A stretch of 43,194 bases of DNA from Oerskovia enterophila (GCF_001692445.1 NZ_MAQA01000041.1:1-43194), one strand, 5' to 3'; positions 1 to 7,703 are shown, numbered from the stretch's first letter. The notes: generated by a model not told the origin, from the sequence alone. Translations and numbers: made by a program.

Positions 1-211
1 CAGCGGGGGACGGGGCCGAGGGGGCCGACGCCGCCGCACCGCGCCCGGCGGTGGGCGCGGGACGGTGCCCGTCCTCGCGCGTCTTGCCCTTGCGTGCCGT
101 GATCTTGGTGCCGTACAGGTCGCGTCGCAGCACGCCGATCGCGGCGAACACGAACACCCACAGCAGGACCAGGTACCCCAGCCGCAGCAGGGTGAACGTC
201 AGCTCGGTCAT
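1..211 (-). CDS. fhaB: FHA-domain protein FhaB, N-terminal part (cut by window edge)
   Basis: The visible 70 residues begin MTELTFTLLRLGYLVLLWVF, a single N-terminal membrane segment, followed by the cytoplasmic stretch RRDLYGTKITARKGK and an Ala/Pro-rich linker. This is the conserved start of actinobacterial FhaB (FipA). The phosphothreonine-binding FHA domain would lie beyond base 1 and cannot be seen. FhaB proteins act at the membrane with Ser/Thr kinases in cell-wall growth and division. The start codon is only 10 bases after the fhaA stop on the same strand, so the two genes form an operon. The name rests on the N-terminus plus the fhaA neighbour. Confidence 0.85.
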   Translation of the reverse strand, partial: MTELTFTLLRLGYLVLLWVFVFAAIGVLRRDLYGTKITARKGKTREDGHRPAPTAGRGAAASAPSAPSPA

Positions 212-221
212 GCGGGGTGGA

Positions 222-926
222 TCACCATTCCTCGTTCTCGGGCGCACCCGTCCAGAACATGATGCGGGTCCGCCCGATGGTCAGGCTGTTCCCGTCGAGC
301 AGGGTAGCGGCCGGGACCTGGTGGCCCTCGACGAAGAGTCCGTTCGTGGAACCGAGGTCCGTCGCGATGACCCCGTCCTGCGTCACCCGGATCTCGAGGT
401 GACGGCGTGAGACCCCGGGGTCGTCGACGACGATGTCCGCCTCCGAACCGCGGCCGATCACGGTCACGGGACCGGTCAGCAGGTAGCGCTGGCCGTCGAT
501 GTCCACCAGGGGGTGGCGCGCGCTCGGGGCCGACGCCGTCGCCGGCGCGACGTTCCCGCGCACGCTCGCGGAGCGCAGCTGGAAGCGGCCCGTGTCGAGC
601 GAGTCGTTCTGCTCGAAGGACACGCTGACCGGGCCGACGAACGCGTAGTGCTGCGACGCCGCGTGCTCGGTGACATTGGCTGCGAGCTCGTCGGCGAGCG
701 ACTCGGCCCCCCAGCCGTCGACCTGCGCGTAGTCGTCCGGTGACAGCTCGATGGTGAACTGGTTGGGCACCACGGTCCGGTCGCGGTCCACGACCGCGGC
801 CCGGTCGTCGACCTCACGACGCAGAGCGCTCGCGAGCTCGACAGGCTTGACCTCGCTGCGTCCGACCTTGAAGGCGTTGTTGACGACGCGTTCGACGCCC
901 TTCTCGAAACGATCCAGGACTCCCAT
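222..926 (-). CDS. fhaA: FHA-domain protein FhaA (DUF3662 + FHA)
   Basis: A 234-residue protein. The first ~115 residues (from MGVLDRFEKGVERVVNNAF) match the DUF3662 domain that starts actinobacterial FhaA. A short linker follows, then a C-terminal FHA domain from about residue 140 with the phosphothreonine-binding motifs GRGSEADIVVDDPGVSRRH and DLGSTNG. FhaA is a kinase-substrate adaptor that reads phosphothreonines of PknB-type kinases and affects peptidoglycan synthesis. I chose the ATG at 926 because GGGAGGAGG lies just upstream and the family starts here; an in-frame upstream ATG at 968 lacks this support. It is the first gene of the fhaA-fhaB operon. The linker between domains is much shorter than in mycobacterial FhaA. 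Confidence 0.92.
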   Translation of the reverse strand: MGVLDRFEKGVERVVNNAFKVGRSEVKPVELASALRREVDDRAAVVDRDRTVVPNQFTIELSPDDYAQVDGWGAESLADELAANVTEHAASQHYAFVGPVSVSFEQNDSLDTGRFQLRSASVRGNVAPATASAPSARHPLVDIDGQRYLLTGPVTVIGRGSEADIVVDDPGVSRRHLEIRVTQDGVIATDLGSTNGLFVEGHQVPAATLLDGNSLTIGRTRIMFWTGAPENEEW

Positions 927-1218
927 GCCACCTCCTCCCTCATCGACGTTCCCACGACCGGGGTACACGGTCCCCGGGCAGACTACCTAGATCGTAACGA
1001 CCCGGGGCCTCGACGGGCCGGGAATCTCCCGGAATCGAGGGGGAGATCGCGGGGAGATCGGGTGACTCGGGCGTGAGGCGCTCTGCGGAGCGGCTACTGT
1101 TCTCTCTGGTGCACCACCGGGCTCTGGCCCGGTCGGGGCGCAGGTGGAAGAGCGCACGAGGACGGCCGTCCGACCGATGCACGGTTGGGTCCGCTCTCGT
1201 GATAATCTTCTGCGGCAC

Positions 1219-1301
1219 GCGCGAGTGGCGGAATGGCAGACGCGCTAGCTTCAGGTGCTAGTGTCCGAAAGGGCGTGGGGGTTCAAGTCCCCCCTCGCGC
1301 A
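1219..1301 (+). tRNA. tRNA-Leu (anticodon CAG)
   Basis: The 83-base gene folds as a class II tRNA. The acceptor stem GCGCGAG (1219-1225) pairs with CTCGCGC (1294-1300), with discriminator A at 1301 and no encoded CCA. The anticodon stem is CTAGC/GCTAG with loop TTCAGGT, so the anticodon is CAG (Leu, CUG codons). The T arm contains GGGGGTTCAAGTCCCCC, and the variable arm is long, as expected for leucine. A TAATCT hexamer at 1203-1208 is a plausible -10 element. A tRNA-Leu next to fhaA is also familiar from mycobacterial chromosomes. Confidence 0.97.
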
Positions 1302-1312
1302 CGTGATGTACG

Positions 1313-1342
1313 AAGGCCCCGGATCTCAGATCCGGGGCCTTT
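1313..1342 (+). terminator. Intrinsic terminator after tRNA-Leu
   Basis: AAGGCCCCGGATCT (1313-1326) is perfectly complementary to AGATCCGGGGCCTT (1328-1341), followed by a short T run (TTTC). It lies 12 bases past the tRNA. The stop codon of the convergent gene at 1326-1964 falls inside it, so the hairpin may end transcription from both sides. Confidence 0.85.
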
Positions 1343-1964
1343 CGTCGTTCCCGGGGTCGGCTCGAGGTGTCGCCCGACGGGTCCACCGTGCGCGCTTCCC
1401 GCGCAGACGCTGGACGAGCCCCGCGCTGCGCAGGTGCTCCACGACCTGGGGCGGCAGGTCTGCGAGCACGGTCGGTCGCGGCGAGCCCGCCGTGCGCGGC
1501 AGCAGGCTCACGGTGCCCGCGTCGCCCGTGACGACGAACGTGGCGCTCGCGGGTCCGGGCCGGTAGACGACGCTCCGGAGGGTGGCGAGCGGCTGCTCGT
1601 GCACGAACGATCCGCCGTCGGTGATCGAGAGGTGCTGTGCGGTGATGCTGATCCGGTAGGGGCGAGACCGTGACCCCACGCCCAGCGCCACGGTCACCGA
1701 CACCATCGCGAGCGGGGCGAGCAGCCACCAGGGCGCGCCGCGCCCGTTGATCGAGGACATGACGTCGTCCAGGTCGATCCCCAGGCCGGCCAGCACGGCG
1801 AAGGTCGCCCCGATCACGACGACGCCGAGTGCGAGGAGAAGGGTGACGAGGGTCGCGTGGCGCATCCGGAGTGCGGTCGTCTCGAGGGTCGCGATGCCGT
1901 GGACGACGTGCCAGGCGCTCACCTCGAGGTCCTGCCGCTCGGTACGGGCTCGGCCTGGTCTCAT
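1326..1964 (-). CDS. Small membrane protein, unknown function
   Basis: A 212-residue protein I do not recognise. Residues ~37-65 (LVTLLLALGVVVIGATFAVLAG) and ~78-95 (WWLLAPLAMVSVTVALGVG) are two membrane segments. A soluble C-terminal part with alternating beta-like hydrophobics follows (ITAQHLSITDGGSF...), similar in style to bacterial PH-like domains. The tail is basic. The ATG at 1964 sits exactly six bases after a CAGACT -10-like hexamer (1971-1976), so the mRNA is probably leaderless. It is divergent from the padR operon and shares its control region. The layout of two helices plus a PH-like soluble part recurs in the gene at 5688-6443, but I cannot show homology by eye. Confidence 0.7.
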   Translation of the reverse strand: MRPGRARTERQDLEVSAWHVVHGIATLETTALRMRHATLVTLLLALGVVVIGATFAVLAGLGIDLDDVMSSINGRGAPWWLLAPLAMVSVTVALGVGSRSRPYRISITAQHLSITDGGSFVHEQPLATLRSVVYRPGPASATFVVTGDAGTVSLLPRTAGSPRPTVLADLPPQVVEHLRSAGLVQRLRGKRARWTRRATPRADPGNDERPRI

Positions 1965-2005
1965 CCGGGGAGTCTGCCAAAGCGAGGCTCCGCTCGGCGA
2001 CCATA

Positions 2006-2043
2006 CCTAGACCTGCTAGGTTAGAACACCTAGCAGCACTAGG
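2006..2043. promoter_or_regulatory. Doubly symmetric CCTAG operator, probably for PadR
   Basis: Two 15-bp sites of form CCTAG-N5-CTAGG occur at 2006-2020 and 2029-2043. They are separated by 8 bases, and the inner halves CTGCTAGG/CCTAGCAG form a perfect larger dyad centred near 2024.5. The element lies between divergent genes and just upstream of the padR start, the expected place for PadR autorepression. CTAG is rare in high-GC DNA, so four copies in 38 bp are notable. Confidence 0.7.
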
Positions 2044-2055
2044 CATAGGAGTGTC

Positions 2056-2427
2056 ATGCACATCGACAAGGACCTGGTCGCGGCCTCGGCCACACCGCTC
2101 GTCCTCGGCATCCTCGCCGACGGCGAGTCGTACGGCTACGCGATCGTCAAGCGCGTCAACGAGATCTCGGACGGCCGCATGCAGTGGACCGACGGGATGC
2201 TCTACCCCCTGCTCCACCGGCTCGAGCGCCTCGGGCACGTCGAGGCGTCGTGGGGAGTGTCCGACGTCGGGCGCAGGAGGAAGCACTACGCGATCACCCC
2301 CGCCGGGCGCGAGGCCCTCGCCGAGCGGCAGGCGCAGTGGAGCGTCGTCGCCGACGCGCTCCAGAAGGTGTGGAGCGACGCACGCGACACACAGGCCCCG
2401 CGGACCGTCGCCGAAGGGTGGGCCTGA
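2056..2427 (+). CDS. PadR-family transcriptional regulator
   Basis: A 123-residue protein with the PadR winged-helix signature: TPLVLGILADGESYGYAIVK, then GMLYPLLHRLERLGHVEASW and a YAITPAGREAL wing end. These regulators bind inverted repeats in their own promoters and release them on ligand binding or membrane stress. AGGAG at 2047-2051 serves the ATG. The stop overlaps the next start (TGATG at 2425-2429), so this gene is translationally coupled to the membrane protein that follows. PadR plus a permease-prefix membrane protein is a common actinobacterial and firmicute pairing, often near membrane-stress or efflux functions. The C-terminal effector helix is short, as in subfamily 2. Confidence 0.93.
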   Translation: MHIDKDLVAASATPLVLGILADGESYGYAIVKRVNEISDGRMQWTDGMLYPLLHRLERLGHVEASWGVSDVGRRRKHYAITPAGREALAERQAQWSVVADALQKVWSDARDTQAPRTVAEGWA

Positions 2428-3779
2428 TGAGCACGCACCCCGAGCTCGAGGCGCAGATCGACCAGTGGCGCGGCTACGTCCAACGCCGCCAGGCGATCTC
2501 CACGGCCGACGTCGACGAGATGGAGGACCACCTGCGCGAGCAGGTCGCCGACCTGACCTCGACCGGCCTCGACGACGACGAGGCGTTCCTCGTCGCGGTC
2601 AAGCGCATGGGCAACCTCGACGAGGTCTCGCGCGAGTTCGCCCGCGAGCACTCCGACCGCCTGTGGAAGCAGCTCGTCCTGGTCCCCGACGCGGCCGCGG
2701 CCGGTGGCGGCTCACCGCGGTGGCGCGAGCTCGCGGTCGTGCTTGCGCTCGCCGTCGGCGCGGGGCTCGCGGTCAAGGTCGCCGCGGAGACCATCAGCGA
2801 CGAGACGGTCCTGCTGCGCAACGTCAGCCTGCTCGTCTTCCCCTTCCTCGCCGGGTACTTCGCGTGGAAGCGCCGCCTCACCTGGGGTGTGGGCGCCATG
2901 CTCGCGATCCCGTTCGCGGTGCTCGCGGTCGTCCTCAACGTCTACCCCTTCGCGCCCGAGGGGTCGACCCTGCTGCTCGCGGCCCTGCACGCCCCGGTCG
3001 TCCTGTGGGCCCTCGTCGGGGTCGCGTACGTCGGCGGGCGCTGGCGCTCCGACAGCGGTCGCATGGACTTCGCCCGGTTCACAGGCGAGCTCGCGATCTA
3101 CTTCACGCTCCTCGCCCTGGGCGGCGGCGTGCTGCTCGGCCTCACGTTCGGGACGCTGAACCTCGTGGGGATCGACCCCGAGCCGTTCTTCGAGGGCTGG
3201 GTCCTGCCGTTCGCCGTCCCGGGCGCGCTCGTCGTCGCCGCCTGGCTCGTCGAGGCCAAGCAGAACGTCGTCGAGAACATCGCCCCCGTCCTCACGCGCG
3301 TCTTCACCCCGCTGACCGTCGTCATGCTGCTCGTGCTCTTCGTCGTGCTCGCGACCGCCGGCTCCCTGCTCGACACCGACCGCGGCCTCCTCATCCTCAT
3401 GGACGCGATCCTGGTCCTCGTCCTGTGCCTGCTGCTCTACTCGGTCTCGGCCCGCGACCCCCTCGGCCCGCCGCACCTGTTCGACGGGCTGCTGCTCGTC
3501 CTGGTCGTCGCGGCGCTCGCGGTCGACGCCGTCGCGCTCACCGCGATGCTGACCCGCATCGCCGAGTTCGGGTTCAGCCCCAACAAGGTCGTGGCCCTGG
3601 GCCTCAACGTGCTGCTGCTCGTGCACCTCGTGGGCTCGGCCCTCCTGCTGACCGGGTTCCTGCGGGGGCGGCGCCCGTTCGCGGCCCTCGGCCGGTGGCA
3701 GACGCAGTTCCTGCCGGTCTACGCGGTGTGGGCAGCGGTCGTCGTCGTGGTCTTCCCGCCCGTGTTCGGGTTCGTCTGA
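2427..3779 (+). CDS. Permease-prefix-domain multi-pass membrane protein
   Basis: A 450-residue protein. Residues 1-80 form a soluble helical domain (PELEAQIDQWRGYVQRRQ, then DEMEDHLREQVADL and RMGNLDEVSREFAREH), the permease prefix / HAAS-type domain typical of PadR-linked proteins. From about residue 100 on there are roughly ten hydrophobic helices with no recognisable catalytic motif, resembling the broad DUF4153-like membrane class. Its start overlaps the padR stop by one base, so synthesis is coupled. Transport or membrane-sensing functions are possible, but nothing in the sequence decides. The protein ends in hydrophobic VVVVVFPPVFGFV. Confidence 0.8.
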   Translation: MSTHPELEAQIDQWRGYVQRRQAISTADVDEMEDHLREQVADLTSTGLDDDEAFLVAVKRMGNLDEVSREFAREHSDRLWKQLVLVPDAAAAGGGSPRWRELAVVLALAVGAGLAVKVAAETISDETVLLRNVSLLVFPFLAGYFAWKRRLTWGVGAMLAIPFAVLAVVLNVYPFAPEGSTLLLAALHAPVVLWALVGVAYVGGRWRSDSGRMDFARFTGELAIYFTLLALGGGVLLGLTFGTLNLVGIDPEPFFEGWVLPFAVPGALVVAAWLVEAKQNVVENIAPVLTRVFTPLTVVMLLVLFVVLATAGSLLDTDRGLLILMDAILVLVLCLLLYSVSARDPLGPPHLFDGLLLVLVVAALAVDAVALTAMLTRIAEFGFSPNKVVALGLNVLLLVHLVGSALLLTGFLRGRRPFAALGRWQTQFLPVYAVWAAVVVVVFPPVFGFV

Positions 3780-3781
3780 CC

Positions 3782-3850
3782 CGTCGCCGTCGTCGTCGCC
3801 GTCGCCGTCGCCTCGGCAGCGGCCCGGCGGCGGCCCGGCGGCGGCCCGCT
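3782..3850. repeat. GC-rich simple repeats between genes
   Basis: A run of GTC/GCC triplets (3782-3810) is followed by two and a half tandem copies of the 11-base unit GGCCCGGCGGC (3821-3847). It fills most of the gap between the membrane protein and the next gene. It could form stable hairpins or a slippage-prone tract. No other feature is visible here. Confidence 0.75.
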
Positions 3851-3875
3851 CCGGCCCGCGTCGTAGTCTCGGAGG

Positions 3876-4850
3876 ATGACCGACGACGCTCTGGTCGACT
3901 GGCTCCTCGACGCGGACCCCGCACTGCGGTGGCGGGTCGAGCGCGACCTCGTCCGAGCCCCCGACGAGGTCTGGCAGCAGACACGGTCCCGCGTCGCGAT
4001 CGAGGGCTTCGGTGCTCGTCTGCTCTCGCTGCAGGACCCGGACGGGCAGTGGGCGGGTGGTGCGTTCTTCCCCGCCGACTTCGACATGGACGGCCCCGAA
4101 GCCCGGTCCGGCGCCGGTCAGCCCTGGACCGCGACGACCTGGTCGTTGAACGCGCTGCGGGAGTGGGGGCTCGACCCGGCGGTCCTGCGCGAGCGCCGGA
4201 CCGCCGAGCTCCTGGCGCAGCACAGCCGCTGGGAGTACGACGACCTGCCCTACTGGGGCGGGGAGGTCGACTGCTGCATCAACGCGTGGACCCTGGCGAA
4301 CGGCGCGTGGCTCGGTGCCGACGTCGCGCCCCTCCTCGACGCGATGCTCGCGGTGCGCATGGCCGACGGCGGCTGGAACTGCGAGTGGGTCGAGGGCTCG
4401 GTCCGGTCCTCGTTCCACTCGACCCTCAACGTCATCAAGGGACTCCTGGCGCACCAGGCCGCGACGGGCGGTACCGACGAGTCGCGCGAGGCACGGCGCT
4501 CGGCCGAGGAGTACCTCCTGCGTCGAGGCCTGTTCCGCCGCGAGTCGACGGGAGAGCCCGTCGCGTCCTGGGTGCGGTACTTCACCTACCCGTACCGCGC
4601 GTTCTACAGCGTGCTCAACGCGGCCGTCCACTTCCGCGAGGCGTCGCTGCTCGACGGTACGCCCCCGGACCCTCGCATGGCCGAGGCGATCGGGATGATC
4701 CGGGCAGCTCGGCAGCCGGACGGGACCTGGCTCCAGTCGCCGCGGCACCCGGGCACGGTGTGGTTCGAGGTCGACGCGCCGGCAGGTGAGGCCTCGAGGT
4801 GGCTGACCCTCGACGCGACGCTCGTGCTCGCCTGGTGGGACGGACGCTAG
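3876..4850 (+). CDS. Squalene-cyclase-like alpha/alpha-toroid protein
   Basis: A 324-residue protein with repeated toroid motifs of the prenyltransferase / squalene-oxidocyclase repeat class: LLSLQDPDGQWAGG (~45), MLAVRMADGGWNCEWVEG (~155) and MIRAARQPDGTWLQSPRHPG (~275), all variants of QxxDGxW. It is half the length of a true squalene or diterpene cyclase, and no DxDD or DDTA acid motif is visible, so cyclase activity is not shown. The start is supported by a TAGTCT hexamer six bases upstream (3864-3869) and by GGAGG immediately before ATG. idi follows 160 bases downstream on the same strand, which hints at an isoprenoid context but proves nothing. Confidence 0.75.
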   Translation: MTDDALVDWLLDADPALRWRVERDLVRAPDEVWQQTRSRVAIEGFGARLLSLQDPDGQWAGGAFFPADFDMDGPEARSGAGQPWTATTWSLNALREWGLDPAVLRERRTAELLAQHSRWEYDDLPYWGGEVDCCINAWTLANGAWLGADVAPLLDAMLAVRMADGGWNCEWVEGSVRSSFHSTLNVIKGLLAHQAATGGTDESREARRSAEEYLLRRGLFRRESTGEPVASWVRYFTYPYRAFYSVLNAAVHFREASLLDGTPPDPRMAEAIGMIRAARQPDGTWLQSPRHPGTVWFEVDAPAGEASRWLTLDATLVLAWWDGR

Positions 4851-5011
4851 CGCCGCGCTCCGTCGTCGGGCTCGCCGTGCCCGCCGGGCAGCCGAGACGC
4901 CCGGCCGCTCGTCCCACGGACGGACTTCCTTCCTCTCCCCCGGTGTGTGACAGTGGGCCGGATGCTCCGGTGCACACCCCCCGATCGCACCGCAGGACCC
5001 CTGGAGGAACC

Positions 5012-5611
5012 ATGACCGACGTGCACGTGCCCGTCGCCGCCGACCATGTCGTGACCGTCGACGACGAGGGGACCCGCACCGGGACCTTCGCGCGCAGCGC
5101 CGTCCACACCACCGAGACGCCGCTGCACCTCGCGTTCTCCTGCTACGTGGTCGACGACGCCGGTCGCCTCCTGGTGTCCCGCCGGGCGCTGTCCAAGCGC
5201 ACGTGGCCCGGGGTGTGGACCAACTCGTTCTGCGGGCACCCGCGCTGGACCGAGACGACCGAGCAGTCGATCGTGCGCCACGCCGCGCACGAGCTGGGCC
5301 TCGAGATCACGGGGCTCGAGGTCGCCGTGCCCGGCTTCCGCTACCGGGCCGTGGACGCGTCGGGCGTCGTCGAGAACGAGATCTGCCCCGTGTACGTCGC
5401 GCGCGCCGCGAGCGACCTCACGGCCAACCCGGACGAGGTCGCCGAGCTCGCGTGGGCCGAGCCCGGCACGCTGGGGCGCGCGGTCGACGCCACGCCGTGG
5501 GCGTTCAGCCCGTGGATGGTCCTGCAGGTCGCGGCGCTGCGCGACGCGGCGAGCGGGCCCGACGGCGCCGTCTCACCCCTGCTGGCAGAGGTCGCCTCGG
5601 CCCTGGGCTGA
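5012..5611 (+). CDS. idi: Isopentenyl-diphosphate delta-isomerase, type I
   Basis: A 199-residue cytosolic NUDIX-fold enzyme interconverting IPP and DMAPP at the entry to isoprenoid synthesis. Seen directly: the catalytic Cys in WTNSFCGHPRW (~residue 75), the metal-binding His motifs, the NUDIX-like region RHAAHELGLEI (~90), and the acidic catalytic ENEICPVY (~125). The length is normal. GGAGGA at 5003-5008 gives a clear ribosome site for this ATG; a GACAGT hexamer at 4949-4954 is a possible -10. It is probably a separate unit from the toroid-protein gene upstream, because 160 bases and a promoter-like element lie between. The GAGCGGCC repeats right after the stop (5611-5636) may form a terminator stem. 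Confidence 0.95.
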   Translation: MTDVHVPVAADHVVTVDDEGTRTGTFARSAVHTTETPLHLAFSCYVVDDAGRLLVSRRALSKRTWPGVWTNSFCGHPRWTETTEQSIVRHAAHELGLEITGLEVAVPGFRYRAVDASGVVENEICPVYVARAASDLTANPDEVAELAWAEPGTLGRAVDATPWAFSPWMVLQVAALRDAASGPDGAVSPLLAEVASALG

Positions 5612-5687
5612 GCGGCCGAGCGGCCGAGCGGCCGGGCGCGTCGGGCGCCCGGCCCGCCCGGCAGTCCGACGCGCCGTGCGAGGGAGC

Positions 5688-6443
5688 TCAGTGCGCCCCG
5701 GCCCGGACCTGCAGGCTCGTGGAGCGCAGGCGCTCGGGCAGGTGCAGGTGGTCGGCGTCCGCGACGCTCACGCGCAACCGCCGGGCGGGCAGCGCGTGCG
5801 GCAGGACGAGGTCGGCTCCCGGCTGGCCCGAGAGCCGCAGCGCGGCGGCGAGCTCGTGCACCAGGACCTCCTGGCGGTGGGCGTCGCGCACCGAGAACAC
5901 CCACAGGTCCTGCCGGTCGGGCTGCGGCTGCCAGGTCCCGGTCCGCGTGAAGGTGCGCGAGACCTCGGCCGTGGGCCCGACGAACGTGACCGAGCGCAGC
6001 GACCACAGCGCCGTGCGGTTGGTCGCGGACGCCCCCTGGTCGGCCTTGAGCAACGAGACGGGTCGCTGGGTCCCGACGATCGCGGCCACGCTCGGCGCCA
6101 CGACGTCCGCATAGGGCACGGCGTACGGGCTCAGGAACGGACCGAACGATCCGACCACGAGCCCTCGCTCGAGCACGAGGAGCTTCTCGCTCGCGACGAA
6201 CCGCAGGATCACGGCCAGGACGAGCCCCATGCCCACCGCGAAGATCGCGACCTGCAGGACGCTCCCGTTGAACGCCATGACGGCGACGACGAGGGCGAAG
6301 ACCCCGGCCACGATCCCGATCGCGCGTGCCGACAGGGTGCACGACTCGACGTGGCGCAGCTCGCCGAGGGTGGCACGGTGCCGTTCGGCGACGTCGCGGA
6401 CCTTGCGGGTCGCGCGGTGGCTCGACGGCGAGAGGTGGGGCAT
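5688..6443 (-). CDS. Membrane protein of unknown function
   Basis: A 251-residue protein I do not recognise. The N-terminal ~45 residues are basic and soluble. Two membrane helices follow (AIGIVAGVFALVVAVMAF and VLQVAIFAVGMGLVLAVIL), then a soluble domain of about 150 residues with a regular beta pattern. This resembles proteins with a membrane-proximal PH-like domain, but no catalytic motif is visible. The ATG at 6443 is the only in-frame ATG near the family-like beginning; GGAG lies about 12 bases upstream. A TAGCAT hexamer near 6511 (minus strand) would give a ~55-base leader. It is convergent with idi and divergent from the methyltransferase. Confidence 0.65.
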   Translation of the reverse strand: MPHLSPSSHRATRKVRDVAERHRATLGELRHVESCTLSARAIGIVAGVFALVVAVMAFNGSVLQVAIFAVGMGLVLAVILRFVASEKLLVLERGLVVGSFGPFLSPYAVPYADVVAPSVAAIVGTQRPVSLLKADQGASATNRTALWSLRSVTFVGPTAEVSRTFTRTGTWQPQPDRQDLWVFSVRDAHRQEVLVHELAAALRLSGQPGADLVLPHALPARRLRVSVADADHLHLPERLRSTSLQVRAGAH

Positions 6444-6582
6444 CGGCGGGGCTCTCCGAGGGCTCGTGCGGGGCGGGGTCGTGCTGCGGTCCCGCAGCCG
6501 CGCCGATGCTATCCGAGAGGGAGGATTCCCTACCGGGCGTGCCGTTTCGACTGTGCCCGCGCCAGCGGGTGACAATCGACGC

Positions 6583-7404
6583 ATGTCAGCAGCCGGATCC
6601 CTTCCCGTCCCCGACCCCGCAGCGTCGTTCGAGGCGCACGTCGAGTGGGCGCGGGCGACGCCGGTCGAGGGGTTCGACCTGACGCCGATCGACGACCGCT
6701 GCGTCGAGGACCCGTTGCCCTGGGACTACCTGGTGCTCGCGCGCGAGCTCGTCGGGAGCGGCCGGGGACCGGTCCTGGACCTGGGCACGGGCGGCGGGGA
6801 GGCGTTCTCGTCGCTCGCGCCCCTGCCCGAGGGGTCGGCCGCGACGGAGGGCTGGCCCCCGAACGTCCCCGTGGCCCGACGGCGCCTCGAACCCCTGGGC
6901 GTGGACGTCCGGCAGGTGGGGAGCAGCAAGGGCGAGGGCCTCATGCTCCCGTTCCTCGACGGCCGGTTCGCGGTCGTCCTGGACCGGCACGAGGAGTTCG
7001 AGGCCACGGAGGTGCTGCGCGTCCTCGAACCCGGGGGCGTGTTCATCACGCAGCAGGTCGACAGCCGCGACGGGATCCGGGTCAACACCGCGCTCGGTGC
7101 GGACCTGCCGTGGGACCCGGACGACGTGACGATCGAGGGCGTGACGGCCGAGCTGGCCGAGGCCGGGTTCGTGATCGACGTGGCGCGCGAGCACGTGGGG
7201 ACGCGGCACTTCCACGACCTGAGCTCGCTGCTCTGGTACCTCAAGGTCATCGCGTGGCAGGTCCCGGAGATCGCGAGCCTGTCCCCCGAGGCGGTCGCGA
7301 GGTTCGAGGCGCCGCTGAGGGCGCTGCACATGCACTTCGCGGCGGGCAACGAGTTCGTCGACGAGGCTCCCCGCTTCCTCGTGGTGGCGCGCAAGCCGTT
7401 CTGA
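6583..7404 (+). CDS. SAM-dependent methyltransferase, class I
   Basis: A 273-residue cytosolic protein with the Rossmann SAM-binding motif VLDLGTGGGEAFSSL (~residue 65). It is followed by the acidic end of strand 2 (ATEGWPPNV), a GEGLMLPFLDGRFAVVLDRHE motif, and the post-motif VLRVLEPGGVFITQQVD. These match the Methyltransf_11/25 class. The substrate is unknown; the second half (HFHDLSSLLWYLKVIAWQVP) is a substrate-side helical region seen in many actinobacterial small-molecule methyltransferases. GACAAT at 6571-6576 sits six bases before ATG and no Shine-Dalgarno is visible, so the mRNA is probably leaderless. Confidence 0.88.
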   Translation: MSAAGSLPVPDPAASFEAHVEWARATPVEGFDLTPIDDRCVEDPLPWDYLVLARELVGSGRGPVLDLGTGGGEAFSSLAPLPEGSAATEGWPPNVPVARRRLEPLGVDVRQVGSSKGEGLMLPFLDGRFAVVLDRHEEFEATEVLRVLEPGGVFITQQVDSRDGIRVNTALGADLPWDPDDVTIEGVTAELAEAGFVIDVAREHVGTRHFHDLSSLLWYLKVIAWQVPEIASLSPEAVARFEAPLRALHMHFAAGNEFVDEAPRFLVVARKPF

Positions 7405-7509
7405 GCCGGGGGCGACGGCGCGCCGCGCCGGCGGTGGAGGTGCGCGGCGCCCGCGGTGACGGACGCGCTCGACCCGGGCTCCGCCGTCGGGCTCGCTGGG
7501 CATGAAGAG

Positions 7510-7570
7510 GCCCGCGGGCTGGTGGATCTCTCCACCCGTCGCGCTGGACGAGGGCGCGACACCCGCGGGC
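7510..7570. other. Compact three-way-junction RNA structure
   Basis: Three perfect stems use nearly every base: P1 GCCCGCGGG/CCCGCGGGC (7510-7518 with 7562-7570), P2 GGTGGA-TCTC-TCCACC (7521-7536) and P3 GTCGCGC/GCGCGAC (7538-7544 with 7554-7560). Only one or two bases join them. It can form on either strand. Read on the minus strand, P2 has a GAGA (GNRA) tetraloop and lies at the 3' end of a unit that starts near 7730. It may be a terminator, an attenuator or part of a small RNA. I do not recognise an RNA family. Confidence 0.6.
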
Positions 7571-7601
7571 TCCGGTGGTTGCTCGGTTCTCGCTGGTCGT
7601 G

Positions 7602-7619
7602 GGTGACCTGACGGTCACC
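7602..7619. other. Hairpin in the 7.5-7.7 kb RNA unit
   Basis: GGTGACC-TGAC-GGTCACC is a perfect 7-bp stem with a four-base loop, lying between the short ORF and the three-way junction. Together they make the segment 7510-7730 unusually structured for an intergenic region. Confidence 0.55.
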
Positions 7620-7664
7620 GGTCGGCCGCGGGTTCCTCGCAAGGTCCGTCGCTCGATGGCACGA

Positions 7665-7703
7665 CTAGCGTGCAACCACCTCATGTGTCCGAAGATTCTT
7701 CAC
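7665..7703 (-). CDS. Possible leader peptide or micro-ORF
   Basis: GTG (7703) to TAG (7665) encodes MKNLRTHEVVAR. It is preceded by AAAGGAGGTGGTCC (minus strand of 7709-7722), which can pair with the 16S rRNA tail over its whole length with one G-U pair. That is far stronger than any other ribosome site in the window. An in-frame ATG at 7727 would extend it to 20 residues. A leader peptide in front of an attenuator is the likeliest reading, but no downstream minus-strand gene is visible. Translation is inferred only from the ribosome site. Confidence 0.4.
   Translation of the reverse strand: MKNLRTHEVVAR

Noticed and set aside
3780-3860. CRISPR or integrase attachment repeats
   Set aside because: The repeats are simple GC triplets and 11-base units without spacers or neighbouring cas or integrase genes.
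1871-4789. Long open frame of 972 codons on the plus strand
   Set aside because: It runs out of frame across padR and its partner membrane protein; the product is Arg/Pro-rich low complexity, typical of the wrong frame in high-GC DNA.
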